Assembly (NCBI RefSeq): GCF_004349135.1
Contig: NZ_SMFN01000001.1
Coordinates: 186,001 to 250,000 of the forward strand
Direction: 5' to 3'
Source: Flavobacterium sandaracinum
GTDB lineage: Bacteria > Bacteroidota > Bacteroidia > Flavobacteriales > Flavobacteriaceae
DNA length: 64,000 nucleotides
Shown here: piece by piece, positions 52,862 through 61,492 of the stretch
How the letters are laid out: each line of letters begins with the position of its first letter
How positions within the stretch are numbered: position 1 is the stretch's first letter
Notes under the pieces: generated by a model
Seen by the model: only the letters and a program-made list of their open reading frames with translations
Told to the model about the DNA's origin: nothing
The model's database searches: none
Translations under genes and position numbers: made by a program

Positions 52862-54751
52862 ATGGATACCAATTTTTTACTACAAGCAATTATTTATTTA
52901 TCGGCCGCTGTAATTTGCGTTCCTATTGCAAAAAAACTAGGCTTAAGTTCTATTTTGGGCTACTTATTAGGTGGAATTGTTATTGGTCCTTATGTTTTAG
53001 GCTTTATTGGTCAGGAAGGCGAGGATATTATGCATTTTGCTGAATTTGGAGTGGTTATGATGCTGTTTTTAATTGGTCTGGAACTAGAGCCTCGCAAGTT
53101 TTGGAAAATGCGAAAATTCATTCTTGGCATGGGATCTTCGCAAGTATTAGGAACCACTGTTCTTTTATTTGTCGGATGCCTTATTTTTATGGATTGGAAA
53201 TGGGAAACTGCCTTAGCCATTTCGCTGGCATTGGCATTATCTTCAACGGCAATTGTATTGCAAACTTTAAAAGAGAAAGGATTGTTGAATACATCCGTAG
53301 GTCGATCCTCTTTTGCTGTTTTACTGTTTCAGGATATCGCTGTGATCCCAATATTAGCTTTTTTACCGCTACTTTCAACTGTAAATCTTGAAGCGACAAG
53401 TGATGCGCCACAATCCTTAATTACAGGCTTTCCAAGCTGGTTACAAACTCTAATTGTTTTGGGGATTATATCGACTATCTATTTTGCCGGTCGTTATGTA
53501 TTTGTTCCCTTATTGCATATAATTGCAAAAACTCGATTACAGGAATTATTTACTGCCTCGGCATTATTATTAGTAGTAGGTGTTTCCTATTCGATGCAAT
53601 TGGTTGGATTGAGTCCTGCACTTGGTGCTTTTATGGCTGGAGTTGTATTGGCTAATTCTGAATTTCGACATGAATTAGAAGGAGATATTGCTCCATTTAA
53701 GGGATTACTTTTAGGCCTTTTTTTTCTAGGCGTTGGTGCATCAATAAACTTTCAATTAATTATTGAAAATCCTCTTTTCATTTTTATTTTTGGAGCCATC
53801 CTAACTTTTATAAAATTTCTAGTTTTATTTGTAATTAGTAGAATTCACAAAAAAAACAACAATCAAAACCTTTTATTTGCTTTTGGATTGAGCCAAGCAG
53901 GTGAATTTGGCTTTGTAATCATGAGTTTTTGCATGCAATTAAGTATCATTCCTAGTGTTTTGGCAAATCAAATGATGGCGGTAATCGCTATGAGTATGCT
54001 TGCAACTCCTTTTTTACTGCTAATAAACGAGCGAATAATTTATCCCAATTCCAGAATCAAAGAAAAAGTGACGGAAAATAAAAAAGATGATGATTTCATA
54101 GATGAAGACAATCCTGTTATTATTGCTGGTTTTGGCCATTTTGGTAGCACAGTAGGACGTTTATTGAGAGCCAATAAAGTAAAATCGACTATTCTAGATT
54201 ATGATTCTGATCGAATTGATTTATTACGAAAAATGGGTTTCAAAGTGTATTATGGAGATGCAACACGATTGGAATTGCTGAAAGCGGCTGGTTGTGAAAA
54301 CGCCAAACTTTTTATTGCAGCCATAGACAATCCATCAGTGAATTTACAAGTAATTGAAACATTAAAAAAACATTTTCCACATTTGAAAATCTTGACTCGT
54401 GCCCGCAATCGAAATGATGCTTATGAACTAATCGATCATAAAGTCGAGCATATTTACAGAGAAACATTATACAGCGCTGTAAATATGGGTGTTGACGCCT
54501 TAGTTGAATTAGGTCATCGCAAGTATACAGCCACTAGACAAGGACGGCAATTTATAAAATATGACGAAATAACTACTCGTAAATTAGCGGAAAGACGTCA
54601 TGATAAAATGGCGTATATGATTACCATTAAAGAAGAAATTGAACTACAGGAACAGTTACTGAAAAGCGATCTATATTCGCAGATTGCAGCAACAAACCAT
54701 AGTTGGGATAGTGAACATTTGAAAAACAACCTCTCTGAACCCGCTGATTAG
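52862..54751 (+). CDS. KefB/KefC-type K+ efflux antiporter
   Basis: A 629-residue protein from the ATG at 52862 (MDTNFLLQAIIYL); an earlier TTG would overlap the previous gene and is not needed. Residues ~1-390 are the CPA2 transporter (LGGIVIGPYVLGFIG, GLELEPRKFWKMRK, SPALGAFMAGVVLANSEF). An RCK_N domain starts at about residue 418 with VIIAGFGHFGSTVGRLL and DSDRIDLLRKMG. In Gram-negative models such channels are held shut by glutathione and opened by its adducts; this organism makes bacillithiol (bshC), so the ligand may differ. Translated with the KefF/G-like gene. Confidence 0.9.
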   Translation: MDTNFLLQAIIYLSAAVICVPIAKKLGLSSILGYLLGGIVIGPYVLGFIGQEGEDIMHFAEFGVVMMLFLIGLELEPRKFWKMRKFILGMGSSQVLGTTVLLFVGCLIFMDWKWETALAISLALALSSTAIVLQTLKEKGLLNTSVGRSSFAVLLFQDIAVIPILAFLPLLSTVNLEATSDAPQSLITGFPSWLQTLIVLGIISTIYFAGRYVFVPLLHIIAKTRLQELFTASALLLVVGVSYSMQLVGLSPALGAFMAGVVLANSEFRHELEGDIAPFKGLLLGLFFLGVGASINFQLIIENPLFIFIFGAILTFIKFLVLFVISRIHKKNNNQNLLFAFGLSQAGEFGFVIMSFCMQLSIIPSVLANQMMAVIAMSMLATPFLLLINERIIYPNSRIKEKVTENKKDDDFIDEDNPVIIAGFGHFGSTVGRLLRANKVKSTILDYDSDRIDLLRKMGFKVYYGDATRLELLKAAGCENAKLFIAAIDNPSVNLQVIETLKKHFPHLKILTRARNRNDAYELIDHKVEHIYRETLYSAVNMGVDALVELGHRKYTATRQGRQFIKYDEITTRKLAERRHDKMAYMITIKEEIELQEQLLKSDLYSQIAATNHSWDSEHLKNNLSEPAD

Positions 54752-54768
54752 AAATTATTATACTAAAT

Positions 54769-54815
54769 AAAAAGGCATAATTAAAATCCTAAATGGAACT
54801 TAATTATGCCTTTTT
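54769..54815. terminator. Bidirectional terminator between the Kef operon and pepD
   Basis: AAAAAGGCATAATTAA pairs with TTAATTATGCCTTTTT (16-bp perfect arms) around a 15-base loop. It serves both convergent transcripts. Confidence 0.92.
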
Positions 54816-54831
54816 CTATGGTTTTAAACTA

Positions 54832-56295
54832 TTATTTTACTGGAATCGTCGCTAAAATTTCCAATACAAATTTCCAAAATTTCTGAGAAGAGGAAATACT
54901 CGCTCTTTCGTCTGGAGAGTGAGCTCCATGAATGGTTGGTCCAAAAGAAATCATATCCATATCTGGATAATTAGTTCCCAGAATTCCACATTCTAATCCT
55001 GCATGACACGCTACTACTTTTGGTTTTTCTCCGTTTTGTTTCTCGTAAATTGGAACTAAAACATCTAAAATTTCAGATTCTGAATTGGGTGTCCAACCCG
55101 GATAAGATCCTGAAAATTCCACTTCACAACCCATTAATTCAAAAGCAGAACGCAGTGCGTTAGCCAAATCAAATTTAGAGGTTTCAACCGAAGAACGCGT
55201 TAAACATTGTACTGTAAGTTGTCCGTCTCCCACAATTACTTTGGCAATATTATTTGATGTTTCTACTAGATTGTCAAAATCAGCGCTCATTCTATACACC
55301 CCATTGTGAGCCGTATACATGGATCTCACAAAGTAAAACTGAGCAATTGTTGGCATTACTTTAGCAGGAGCTGCCTCCATTTTTTCAAAAACAACTTCTA
55401 AATTGGGTTCTGTTGTTTTAAACTCGGTTTTGATTTCGTTTACAATTTGCTGCATGTCAAAAACAAAAGCTTCGTCATACACCTCTGCAATAATAACTTT
55501 CGCCATACTTTCACGAGGAATAGCATTACGTAAACTTCCTCCTTTTATTTCTGAAATTTGCAAACCAAAATTATCAAAACCATCAAACAACAATCGGTTC
55601 ATGATTTTATTGGCATTACCCAAGCCTTTGTGAATATCCATTCCTGAATGTCCGCCTTTCAAACCTTTTACAGTAATGGTGTACCCTACTGAACCTTCTG
55701 GAGTTTCCTCTTCATCATATTCCGCAGTAGCCGTCACATCAATTCCACCTGCACAACCAATGTCGATTTCATCATCTTCCTCAGTATCCATATTCAACAA
55801 AATTTGACCTTGCAGAATTCCTCCTTTTAGGTTCAACGCTCCAGTCATTCCTGTTTCTTCGTCAATGGTAAACAAAGCTTCAATTGCAGGATGCGGAATA
55901 TCCGTACTTTCTAATATTGCCATGATGGCTGCAACTCCAAGACCGTTATCAGCACCAAGAGTTGTTCCGCGAGCACGAACCCAATCGCCATCTACATACA
56001 TATCGATTCCTTGTGTATCAAAATCAAAAACAGTAGCTGCATTTTTTTGGTGTACCATATCCAAATGTCCTTGAAGCACAATTGCTTTTCGGTTTTCCAT
56101 TCCAGCAGTTGCCGGTTTGCGAATGATAACATTGCGAATATCATCTTCAAAAGTTTCTAATCCAAGGCTTTCGCCAAAGTTCTTCATGAATGCAATTACT
56201 CTATCTTCTTTTTTAGAAGGACGTGGAACCGCATTTAAATCGGCAAACTTATTCCACAGCGCTTTTGGTTCTAAATTTCTTATTTCTTGACTCAT
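54832..56295 (-). CDS. pepD: Aminoacyl-histidine dipeptidase (PepD)
   Basis: A 487-residue M20-family metallopeptidase. Zinc-binding blocks are GHLDMVH (from residue 76), ADNGLG and TIDEETGMTG, with the general-base glutamate in the EE pair, and a C-terminal H in GPTIHGAHSPDE. This set is typical of PepD, which cuts dipeptides such as Xaa-His (carnosine). No signal peptide, so it is cytoplasmic. Complete. Confidence 0.93.
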   Translation of the reverse strand: MSQEIRNLEPKALWNKFADLNAVPRPSKKEDRVIAFMKNFGESLGLETFEDDIRNVIIRKPATAGMENRKAIVLQGHLDMVHQKNAATVFDFDTQGIDMYVDGDWVRARGTTLGADNGLGVAAIMAILESTDIPHPAIEALFTIDEETGMTGALNLKGGILQGQILLNMDTEEDDEIDIGCAGGIDVTATAEYDEEETPEGSVGYTITVKGLKGGHSGMDIHKGLGNANKIMNRLLFDGFDNFGLQISEIKGGSLRNAIPRESMAKVIIAEVYDEAFVFDMQQIVNEIKTEFKTTEPNLEVVFEKMEAAPAKVMPTIAQFYFVRSMYTAHNGVYRMSADFDNLVETSNNIAKVIVGDGQLTVQCLTRSSVETSKFDLANALRSAFELMGCEVEFSGSYPGWTPNSESEILDVLVPIYEKQNGEKPKVVACHAGLECGILGTNYPDMDMISFGPTIHGAHSPDERASISSSQKFWKFVLEILATIPVK

Positions 56296-56389
56296 TTATA
56301 TTTTTTTGAAGTTTACTATTTTTAAAGTTCAAAGTTACAAAGTTTAAATTCCTTATGGTACTAATTGATATTGTAATTATATTTACATT

Positions 56390-57466
56390 TTGAAAAAACA
56401 CTCCGTGAAACGCAACTACATTCTTCCTTCCTTTTTATTGTTCCAAATTATCATTCTGAAAATCATTCCTTTCTTTCCTGAAAATGTGGAACAATTTTAC
56501 AGTAACGGATTGTATCCTATTCTTTCTCAATATTCTAGAATTGCGTTTGGGAGAATCCCTTTTTCCGTAGGGGATTGCCTTTACTTTATTTTGATTGTAT
56601 TGGGTTTCAAGTGGCTTCTGAGAAAAAGAAAAACGTGGAAAACAGATTGGAAAAATAATGTTTTAGCGATTTTAAGTTTTCTGTCGGTTTTTTATTTTTG
56701 TTTTCATTTACTGTGGGGTTTCAATTATTACCGCCAACCGCTGTTTGAAAAAATGAATATTGAACGCGATTATACCGATGCTGATCTTTTGATTTTTACC
56801 CAAAAATTAATCGCTAGAACAAACGCCATTCAAATGCAGATTACAAAGAATGATCGCTTAAAAATAGTAATCCCGTATTCAAAAGAACAGATTTTTGAAA
56901 TGAATCTGAACGGATATAAAACACTTTCAAACCAATATTTTTTTTTAAAATACACGCATCCAAGCAGTAAGCAATCATTGTTCAGTTTGCCCTTAACTTA
57001 TATGGGTTTTGGAGGGTACTTGAATCCATTTACGAATGAAGCACAAGTTAATTATTTAGGACCGATGTACAGTTTCCCGATGACTACGAACCACGAAATG
57101 GCACACCAAATGGGTTTTGCCAGTGAAAGTGAATGCAACTTTATCGGCTTTCTGGCATCCATAAAAAATGAAGATTTATACATTCAATATTCCGGTTACA
57201 GCATGGCTTTGCGCTATTGCTTAGGGAATTGGCAAGCGAGAGATGAGGCTGTTTTTAAACAATTATTGAAAACGGTCAATACCGGAATTTTAAAAAACTA
57301 CAAAGAAAGCGAATATTTCTGGAAGCAATATGACACGATTATTGATAAAGGGTTCCATGCTTTTTATGACCAATTCCTCAAAATAAACCAGCAAAAGGAT
57401 GGCCTAGAGAGTTATAACAAATATGTGAATTTGATGGTAAATTACTATAAGGGAAAAGAGTTTTAG
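56390..57466 (+). CDS. DUF3810 membrane protein with HExxH motif
   Basis: A 358-residue protein from a TTG start. Two or three hydrophobic segments near residues 12-28, 60-75 and 90-112 are followed by a large soluble part. HEMAH at residues 235-239 fits the HExxH zinc site of metallopeptidases, preceded by MTTN and followed by QMGFASESECNFIGF, where the glutamate about 20 residues later could be the third ligand. The DUF3810 family has no established activity, but a membrane-bound zinc protease is the natural reading. It is monocistronic and followed by a long low-complexity repeat. Confidence 0.8.
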   Translation: MKKHSVKRNYILPSFLLFQIIILKIIPFFPENVEQFYSNGLYPILSQYSRIAFGRIPFSVGDCLYFILIVLGFKWLLRKRKTWKTDWKNNVLAILSFLSVFYFCFHLLWGFNYYRQPLFEKMNIERDYTDADLLIFTQKLIARTNAIQMQITKNDRLKIVIPYSKEQIFEMNLNGYKTLSNQYFFLKYTHPSSKQSLFSLPLTYMGFGGYLNPFTNEAQVNYLGPMYSFPMTTNHEMAHQMGFASESECNFIGFLASIKNEDLYIQYSGYSMALRYCLGNWQARDEAVFKQLLKTVNTGILKNYKESEYFWKQYDTIIDKGFHAFYDQFLKINQQKDGLESYNKYVNLMVNYYKGKEF

Positions 57467-57705
57467 GTTATCTGTTTTCTGTTGTGGGTTATCTGTTGTC
57501 TGTTTTGGGTTTTCTGTTTTGGGTTTTCTGTTTTCTGTTTTCTGTTTTCTGTTTTCTGTTGTGGGTTATCTGTTTTGGGTTATGGGTTATCTGTTTTGGG
57601 TTTTCTGTTATGGGTTATGGGTTGTCTGTTTTGGGTTTTCTGTTATGGGTTATCTGTTTTGGGTTATCTGTTTGCTGTTTTGGGGGTTCTGTTCGTGGCT
57701 ATTTA
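57464..57705 (+). repeat. GT-rich degenerate tandem repeat
   Basis: About 240 bp made almost only of T and G on the plus strand, mixing words like TCTGTTTTGGGTT, ATGGGTTATCTG and TTTCTGTTTTCTG. GGG runs recur with 4-13 T-rich bases between them. All three plus frames stay open and give low-complexity peptides such as VFCFLFSVFC, so open frames here are not genes. Confidence 0.9.
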
Positions 57706-57802
57706 TTGTGCGTTATCAGCTTTATTTTATCAAATTAATATCGAGGTTTGAAATTAATTTTTGATACGTCCTAAAAAGCATTTCTACACACGAATTCCTT
57801 TA

Positions 57803-59107
57803 CTACATCTCATCACTAGTAAACGTGGTAAAACTTTTCTTTTTAAACGGTCTGATAATCAAACGGCCCTCGCGGTCAAAACGAATGTAATTATAAACCC
57901 AATTTAAGAAAACTACCGCTTTATTTTTAAATCCAATTAGTGAAAATAAATGTACAAACATCCAAACAAACCAAGCAAAAACGCCACTAAAATGGTATTT
58001 AGGCAAATCGACAACTGCTTTATTTCTTCCAATTGTTGCCATAGAACCTTTATCATTGTATTCGAACGCTCCCATGGGTTTATTTTGAATTAATTTCACC
58101 AGATTTTCACCCAGTAATTCCCCTTGCTGTATTGCTGGTTGTGCCATCATAGGATGTCCTTGCGGATAAGTTTCGGATTCCATGGATGCAATATCACCCA
58201 CCGCAAAAATATTTTCGTACCCCACCACTTGATTAAATTCATTCACCCGAATACGTTCTACTTTTTCTACCAGAGATTTTGCATCTAATCCGGCTACAAC
58301 AGCACCTTGAACTCCTGCGGTCCAAATTACAGTGGCAGTTTCAAACATCAAATCGGAATTTGTGGTTATCGTGCGTCCATCATAATTAGTGACACGGACG
58401 TTTTTCCAAATTTTCACACCTAACCCAGTTAGAAATTTTTCGGCAGCTTGAGAAGATTTCTCACTCATAGTATTCAGGATACGGTCGCCACTTTGAATTA
58501 GGTTAATTTCCATTTTGGTAATATCAAGATCGGGATAATCTTTTTGCAGAATTGCTTTTTTCATTTCAGCCAAAGCGCCAGAAAGCTCTACTCCTGTAGG
58601 TCCGCCGCCAACAAGTACAAAATTAATGAGGCTGTTTTGCTCGGCTACATCAGTGGTTAAAACCGCTTGTTCAAAATTTTCAAGAATCAAACTACGTATG
58701 TTGAGCGATTGCGGTATGGTTTTCATAGCCATACTGTTGCGCTCAATTTCTTTATTACCAAAATAATTGGTTTTGGAGCCGGTGGCAATCACGAGATAAT
58801 CATAGCTTAATTCGCCAATTTCGGTGATTACTTTTTGATTTATAGTATCTATTTCCTGAACATTGGTGAGTCTGAAGTAAACGTCATCGTATTCCTGAAT
58901 TACTTTTCGGATTGGATAGGCTATAGAACCTGCTTCGAGACCGCCTGTAGCCACTTGATACAATAAAGGTTGGAACGTATGATAGTTGTGTTTGTCTAAA
59001 AGAACTACCTGAACTTTTTTGTTTTTTAGTTTCTTAGCCAATGCAATTCCTGCGAAGCCACCTCCTATAATTACTATTCTGGGTAAAGCTGAATTTGGGA
59101 TGTTCAT
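57803..59107 (-). CDS. Type II NADH:quinone oxidoreductase (NDH-2)
   Basis: A 434-residue FAD-dependent NADH dehydrogenase. The FAD site is IVIIGGGFAGIAL (residues 11-23), the second NAD site has GGGPTGVELSGALAEM, and the quinone-side segment is FAVGDIASME. The C-terminal ~70 residues, with WFVWMFVHLFSLIGF, include the amphipathic or membrane-touching helices that anchor NDH-2 to the inner membrane. It passes electrons from NADH to menaquinone without pumping protons. Confidence 0.9.
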   Translation of the reverse strand: MNIPNSALPRIVIIGGGFAGIALAKKLKNKKVQVVLLDKHNYHTFQPLLYQVATGGLEAGSIAYPIRKVIQEYDDVYFRLTNVQEIDTINQKVITEIGELSYDYLVIATGSKTNYFGNKEIERNSMAMKTIPQSLNIRSLILENFEQAVLTTDVAEQNSLINFVLVGGGPTGVELSGALAEMKKAILQKDYPDLDITKMEINLIQSGDRILNTMSEKSSQAAEKFLTGLGVKIWKNVRVTNYDGRTITTNSDLMFETATVIWTAGVQGAVVAGLDAKSLVEKVERIRVNEFNQVVGYENIFAVGDIASMESETYPQGHPMMAQPAIQQGELLGENLVKLIQNKPMGAFEYNDKGSMATIGRNKAVVDLPKYHFSGVFAWFVWMFVHLFSLIGFKNKAVVFLNWVYNYIRFDREGRLIIRPFKKKSFTTFTSDEM

Positions 59108-59306
59108 TTTTAAAATAGAATGATGAATTACAAAGTTAGTAAAGATTTAAGAAATTAGCTACCAATGACTTACAATATATAATTGAAAAAATCAGATGAA
59201 TAGCTGATAAACATCAAAAAAAAAGTGTCAAACACTTGTAATTACGATTCTATTATTACTATTTTAGCTACTTAATTAATTGTAACCAAAAAAAAATATT
59301 TACCTT

Positions 59307-59735
59307 ATGAAAAAAAGAATTTCAGGTGTTGTAGTCTCTTTATCCCTACTGGTTTTACTAAATAGTTGTGGTGTCATGTTTGGTGGAAGCAGATACGAAG
59401 GTACAATTGTTGCTAAGGATCGCCCAAGCGCAGCAATTTATGTTGATGGGCAAAAAATGGGTGATGGCCAAGTCACTGCATTATTCCCAAGAAATAAAGC
59501 TCTAAATGTAGAATTAAAAGAAGAAGGTTGCGATACTAAAAAACAAACTTTTAATACAGCTTTTAGAACTGGAAACTTTATCTTAAGTGTTGTCTCGTTT
59601 GGATTAATTGGTCTTGGTGTAGATTTAGGAACTGGCGCCGCTTACAAACCAGACCATATCAATAATCCTTCTGTTAAGAAAGTTAGCGATAAAAAATATA
59701 CTTTTAATGTTGATTATTCTGAATGTAAAAAATAG
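59307..59735 (+). CDS. PEGA-like lipoprotein
   Basis: A 142-residue protein with signal peptide and lipobox (LLNSC, C21). RYEGTIVAKDRPSAAIYVDGQKMGDGQVTALFPRNKAL has the two-strand pattern of a PEGA-type beta-domain. A hydrophobic stretch (FILSVVSFGLIGLGVDLGTGA, about 92-112) lies near the C-terminus and could span a membrane. Function unknown. A terminator follows. Confidence 0.72.
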   Translation: MKKRISGVVVSLSLLVLLNSCGVMFGGSRYEGTIVAKDRPSAAIYVDGQKMGDGQVTALFPRNKALNVELKEEGCDTKKQTFNTAFRTGNFILSVVSFGLIGLGVDLGTGAAYKPDHINNPSVKKVSDKKYTFNVDYSECKK

Positions 59736-60143
59736 TCTAGTCCTTTTTTAAACTTATCAAAAGCCTTTTATGTAATTCATAAAAGGCTTTTTTGAACCCT
59801 TTTCTACTCCTTTTCACCATTAAATGAAGCTGAATACTGTTAATAGTGAAACTCTAATTTTTATACTGAAATTTCATAAAGTCACTACTTACAACTCTTA
59901 GCTGTTTATTGTAAAATATTAGGAATATAATTTTACTATTGTTTTTTTCAACTGTTGTTGTGAAATACAAAATGGGTAAATTAGCCCCGATGGAAATGGA
60001 AATCCTTTTTTTCTGATTTTTTTCAGAAAAAAGATTGAAATGTACAGCGGGACGACTTTTTTTTATAAAGTTGAGATTTTTGTGCTCCAAAAAAAAGGGA
60101 GTATTGTAACAAAAACCAGTAATGACTTACTAACGTACATAGT
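59736..60143. other. Intergenic region before the sigma-factor gene
   Basis: 408 bp with the terminator at 59759 and an AT-rich remainder. A minus-strand frame at 59854-60090 has no protein character. No repeat family member is evident. The sigma-factor promoter should lie near the end. Confidence 0.5.
59759..59791 (+). terminator. Terminator after the PEGA-like gene
   Basis: AAAAGCCTTTTATG pairs with CATAAAAGGCTTTT (14 bp) around a 5-base loop, followed by TTTT. Confidence 0.9.
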
Positions 60144-60647
60144 ATGAGTGAAAATCTAGAACAATCTTTTGTAAAACAGCTGCAGGAAAACCAGAATATA
60201 ATCCACAAGATTTGTAGGTTGTATACTAATGGCGATGATGCACACAAGGATTTATTCCAAGAAATTACGATTCAGTTGTGGAAGGCTTTTCCTAAATTTA
60301 GGGGTGACAGCAAATTTTCTACTTGGGCGTACCGAGTCGCGCTGAATACGGCGATTACTTTGTACCGAAAAACAAAACGATCCATAAACACGATAGAATT
60401 TGAAGGGCGACAACATTTCCTGAATGATGTAGAGTATGATTATGAAGAAGAGGAACAATTAAAACTAATGTATAAAGCGGTTTACCAGTTGAATGATATC
60501 GAAAAAGCATTGATATTTATGTATCTGGAAGACAAGGATTATCAAGAAATAGCAGAAACATTGGGAATTAGCGAAGTAAATGCCCGAGTGAAAATGAATA
60601 GGATAAAAGGGAAATTAAAAAAAATATTAAATCCATTAGGAATATGA
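60144..60647 (+). CDS. ECF-type RNA polymerase sigma factor
   Basis: A 167-residue sigma-70 family protein with region 2 (ITIQLWKAFPKFRGDSKFSTWAYRVALNTA, about 40-72) and a region 4 HTH (LEDKDYQEIAETLGISEVNARVKMNRIKGKL, about 125-158). It lacks region 3, as extracytoplasmic-function factors do. The next gene overlaps its stop by 4 bp and encodes a membrane protein, the usual arrangement of sigma factor and membrane regulator. Confidence 0.9.
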   Translation: MSENLEQSFVKQLQENQNIIHKICRLYTNGDDAHKDLFQEITIQLWKAFPKFRGDSKFSTWAYRVALNTAITLYRKTKRSINTIEFEGRQHFLNDVEYDYEEEEQLKLMYKAVYQLNDIEKALIFMYLEDKDYQEIAETLGISEVNARVKMNRIKGKLKKILNPLGI

Positions 60648-61276
60648 AAGAGCTGGATTTATTAAAGAAAGACTGGCAAAAGAGTGATAATTCTTTTGAG
60701 CAGGTATCGGAAATCGAAATTTATAAAATGATTCATAAAAAATCATCTTCAATTGTGAAGTGGATTTTAATCATTAGTGTTTTAGAGGTTATACTATGGA
60801 CATGTCTTAGCGTTTGTTTTGATTCAAATGAGTATTTGGAAAAAATAAAACATAGTGAGTTCATTCCCTATTTTGAGGTATTGTCCTATGCTAATTATGC
60901 AGTCATATTAATTTTTATATATTTATTTTATAAAAACTATATTTTAATATCGACAACAGCTTCTACTAAACAATTGATGCAGGATATTTTAAAAACACGC
61001 AAAACAGTTCAATATTACGTTTGGTACAACTTGGCAATGCTCGTTTTTAGCTTGATCATTGGATTCATCATCGCATTTGTTTACAATCCTGAAATGGAGA
61101 TGTTAAAAGACAAAATTGCAGAAAACAACAAGGTAATGGTGATTACAATAGGTGTTTTATTCTTGATCAGTCTTTTATTATTTGGTTTATTCTGGTTGTT
61201 TTACCGAATATTATACGGAATTCTATTGCGTCGTTTGTATGTGAACTATAAGGAATTAAAGAAAATAGATTTCTAG
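60644..61276 (+). CDS. Membrane protein, probable sigma-factor regulator
   Basis: A 210-residue protein. A soluble N-terminal ~40 residues (LDLLKKDWQKSDNSFEQVSEIEIYKMIHKKSSS) is followed by about four hydrophobic segments near residues 40-60, 80-98, 122-142 and 158-185. It overlaps the sigma gene by 4 bp and must be cotranslated with it. Position suggests an anti-sigma factor, with the N-terminal part facing the cytoplasm. No zinc (HxxxCxxC) anti-sigma motif is seen, so this is inference from context. Confidence 0.75.
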   Translation: MKELDLLKKDWQKSDNSFEQVSEIEIYKMIHKKSSSIVKWILIISVLEVILWTCLSVCFDSNEYLEKIKHSEFIPYFEVLSYANYAVILIFIYLFYKNYILISTTASTKQLMQDILKTRKTVQYYVWYNLAMLVFSLIIGFIIAFVYNPEMEMLKDKIAENNKVMVITIGVLFLISLLLFGLFWLFYRILYGILLRRLYVNYKELKKIDF

Positions 61277-61441
61277 ACCCTTGTTATTACTAGAGTTAAA
61301 TTTAAAATCGACCCGCGAATAAATCGTCGTTCTTTTTTTGACATTAAACTTTAAATGACGTAGAATTATTTCGATAAACTACATTGATTCTTACAAACCC
61401 TTTAGATTATTAGTTTTAGACTAACAAACCTTACATATATA

Positions 61442-61472
61442 TTGTTTGTATTTTTGTAATGGTCTATATTTG
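61442..61472 (+). promoter_or_regulatory. Promoter of thrS
   Basis: TTG (61442-61444), 20 bp, then TATATTTG (61465-61472), a close match to the Bacteroidota consensus, ending 20 bp before the ATG at 61493. Confidence 0.65.
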
Positions 61473-61492
61473 CATTCTTAAAATATCAAACA

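Noticed and set aside
57482..57764. Three overlapping open frames in the GT-rich repeat
   Set aside because: All three frames are open only because the repeat has almost no A-containing stops. The peptides are low-complexity F/C/V/L.
59854..60090. Minus-strand 78-codon frame before the sigma-factor gene
   Set aside because: It has no domain or signal peptide, and codon use is unlike neighbours. It overlaps the likely promoter region.
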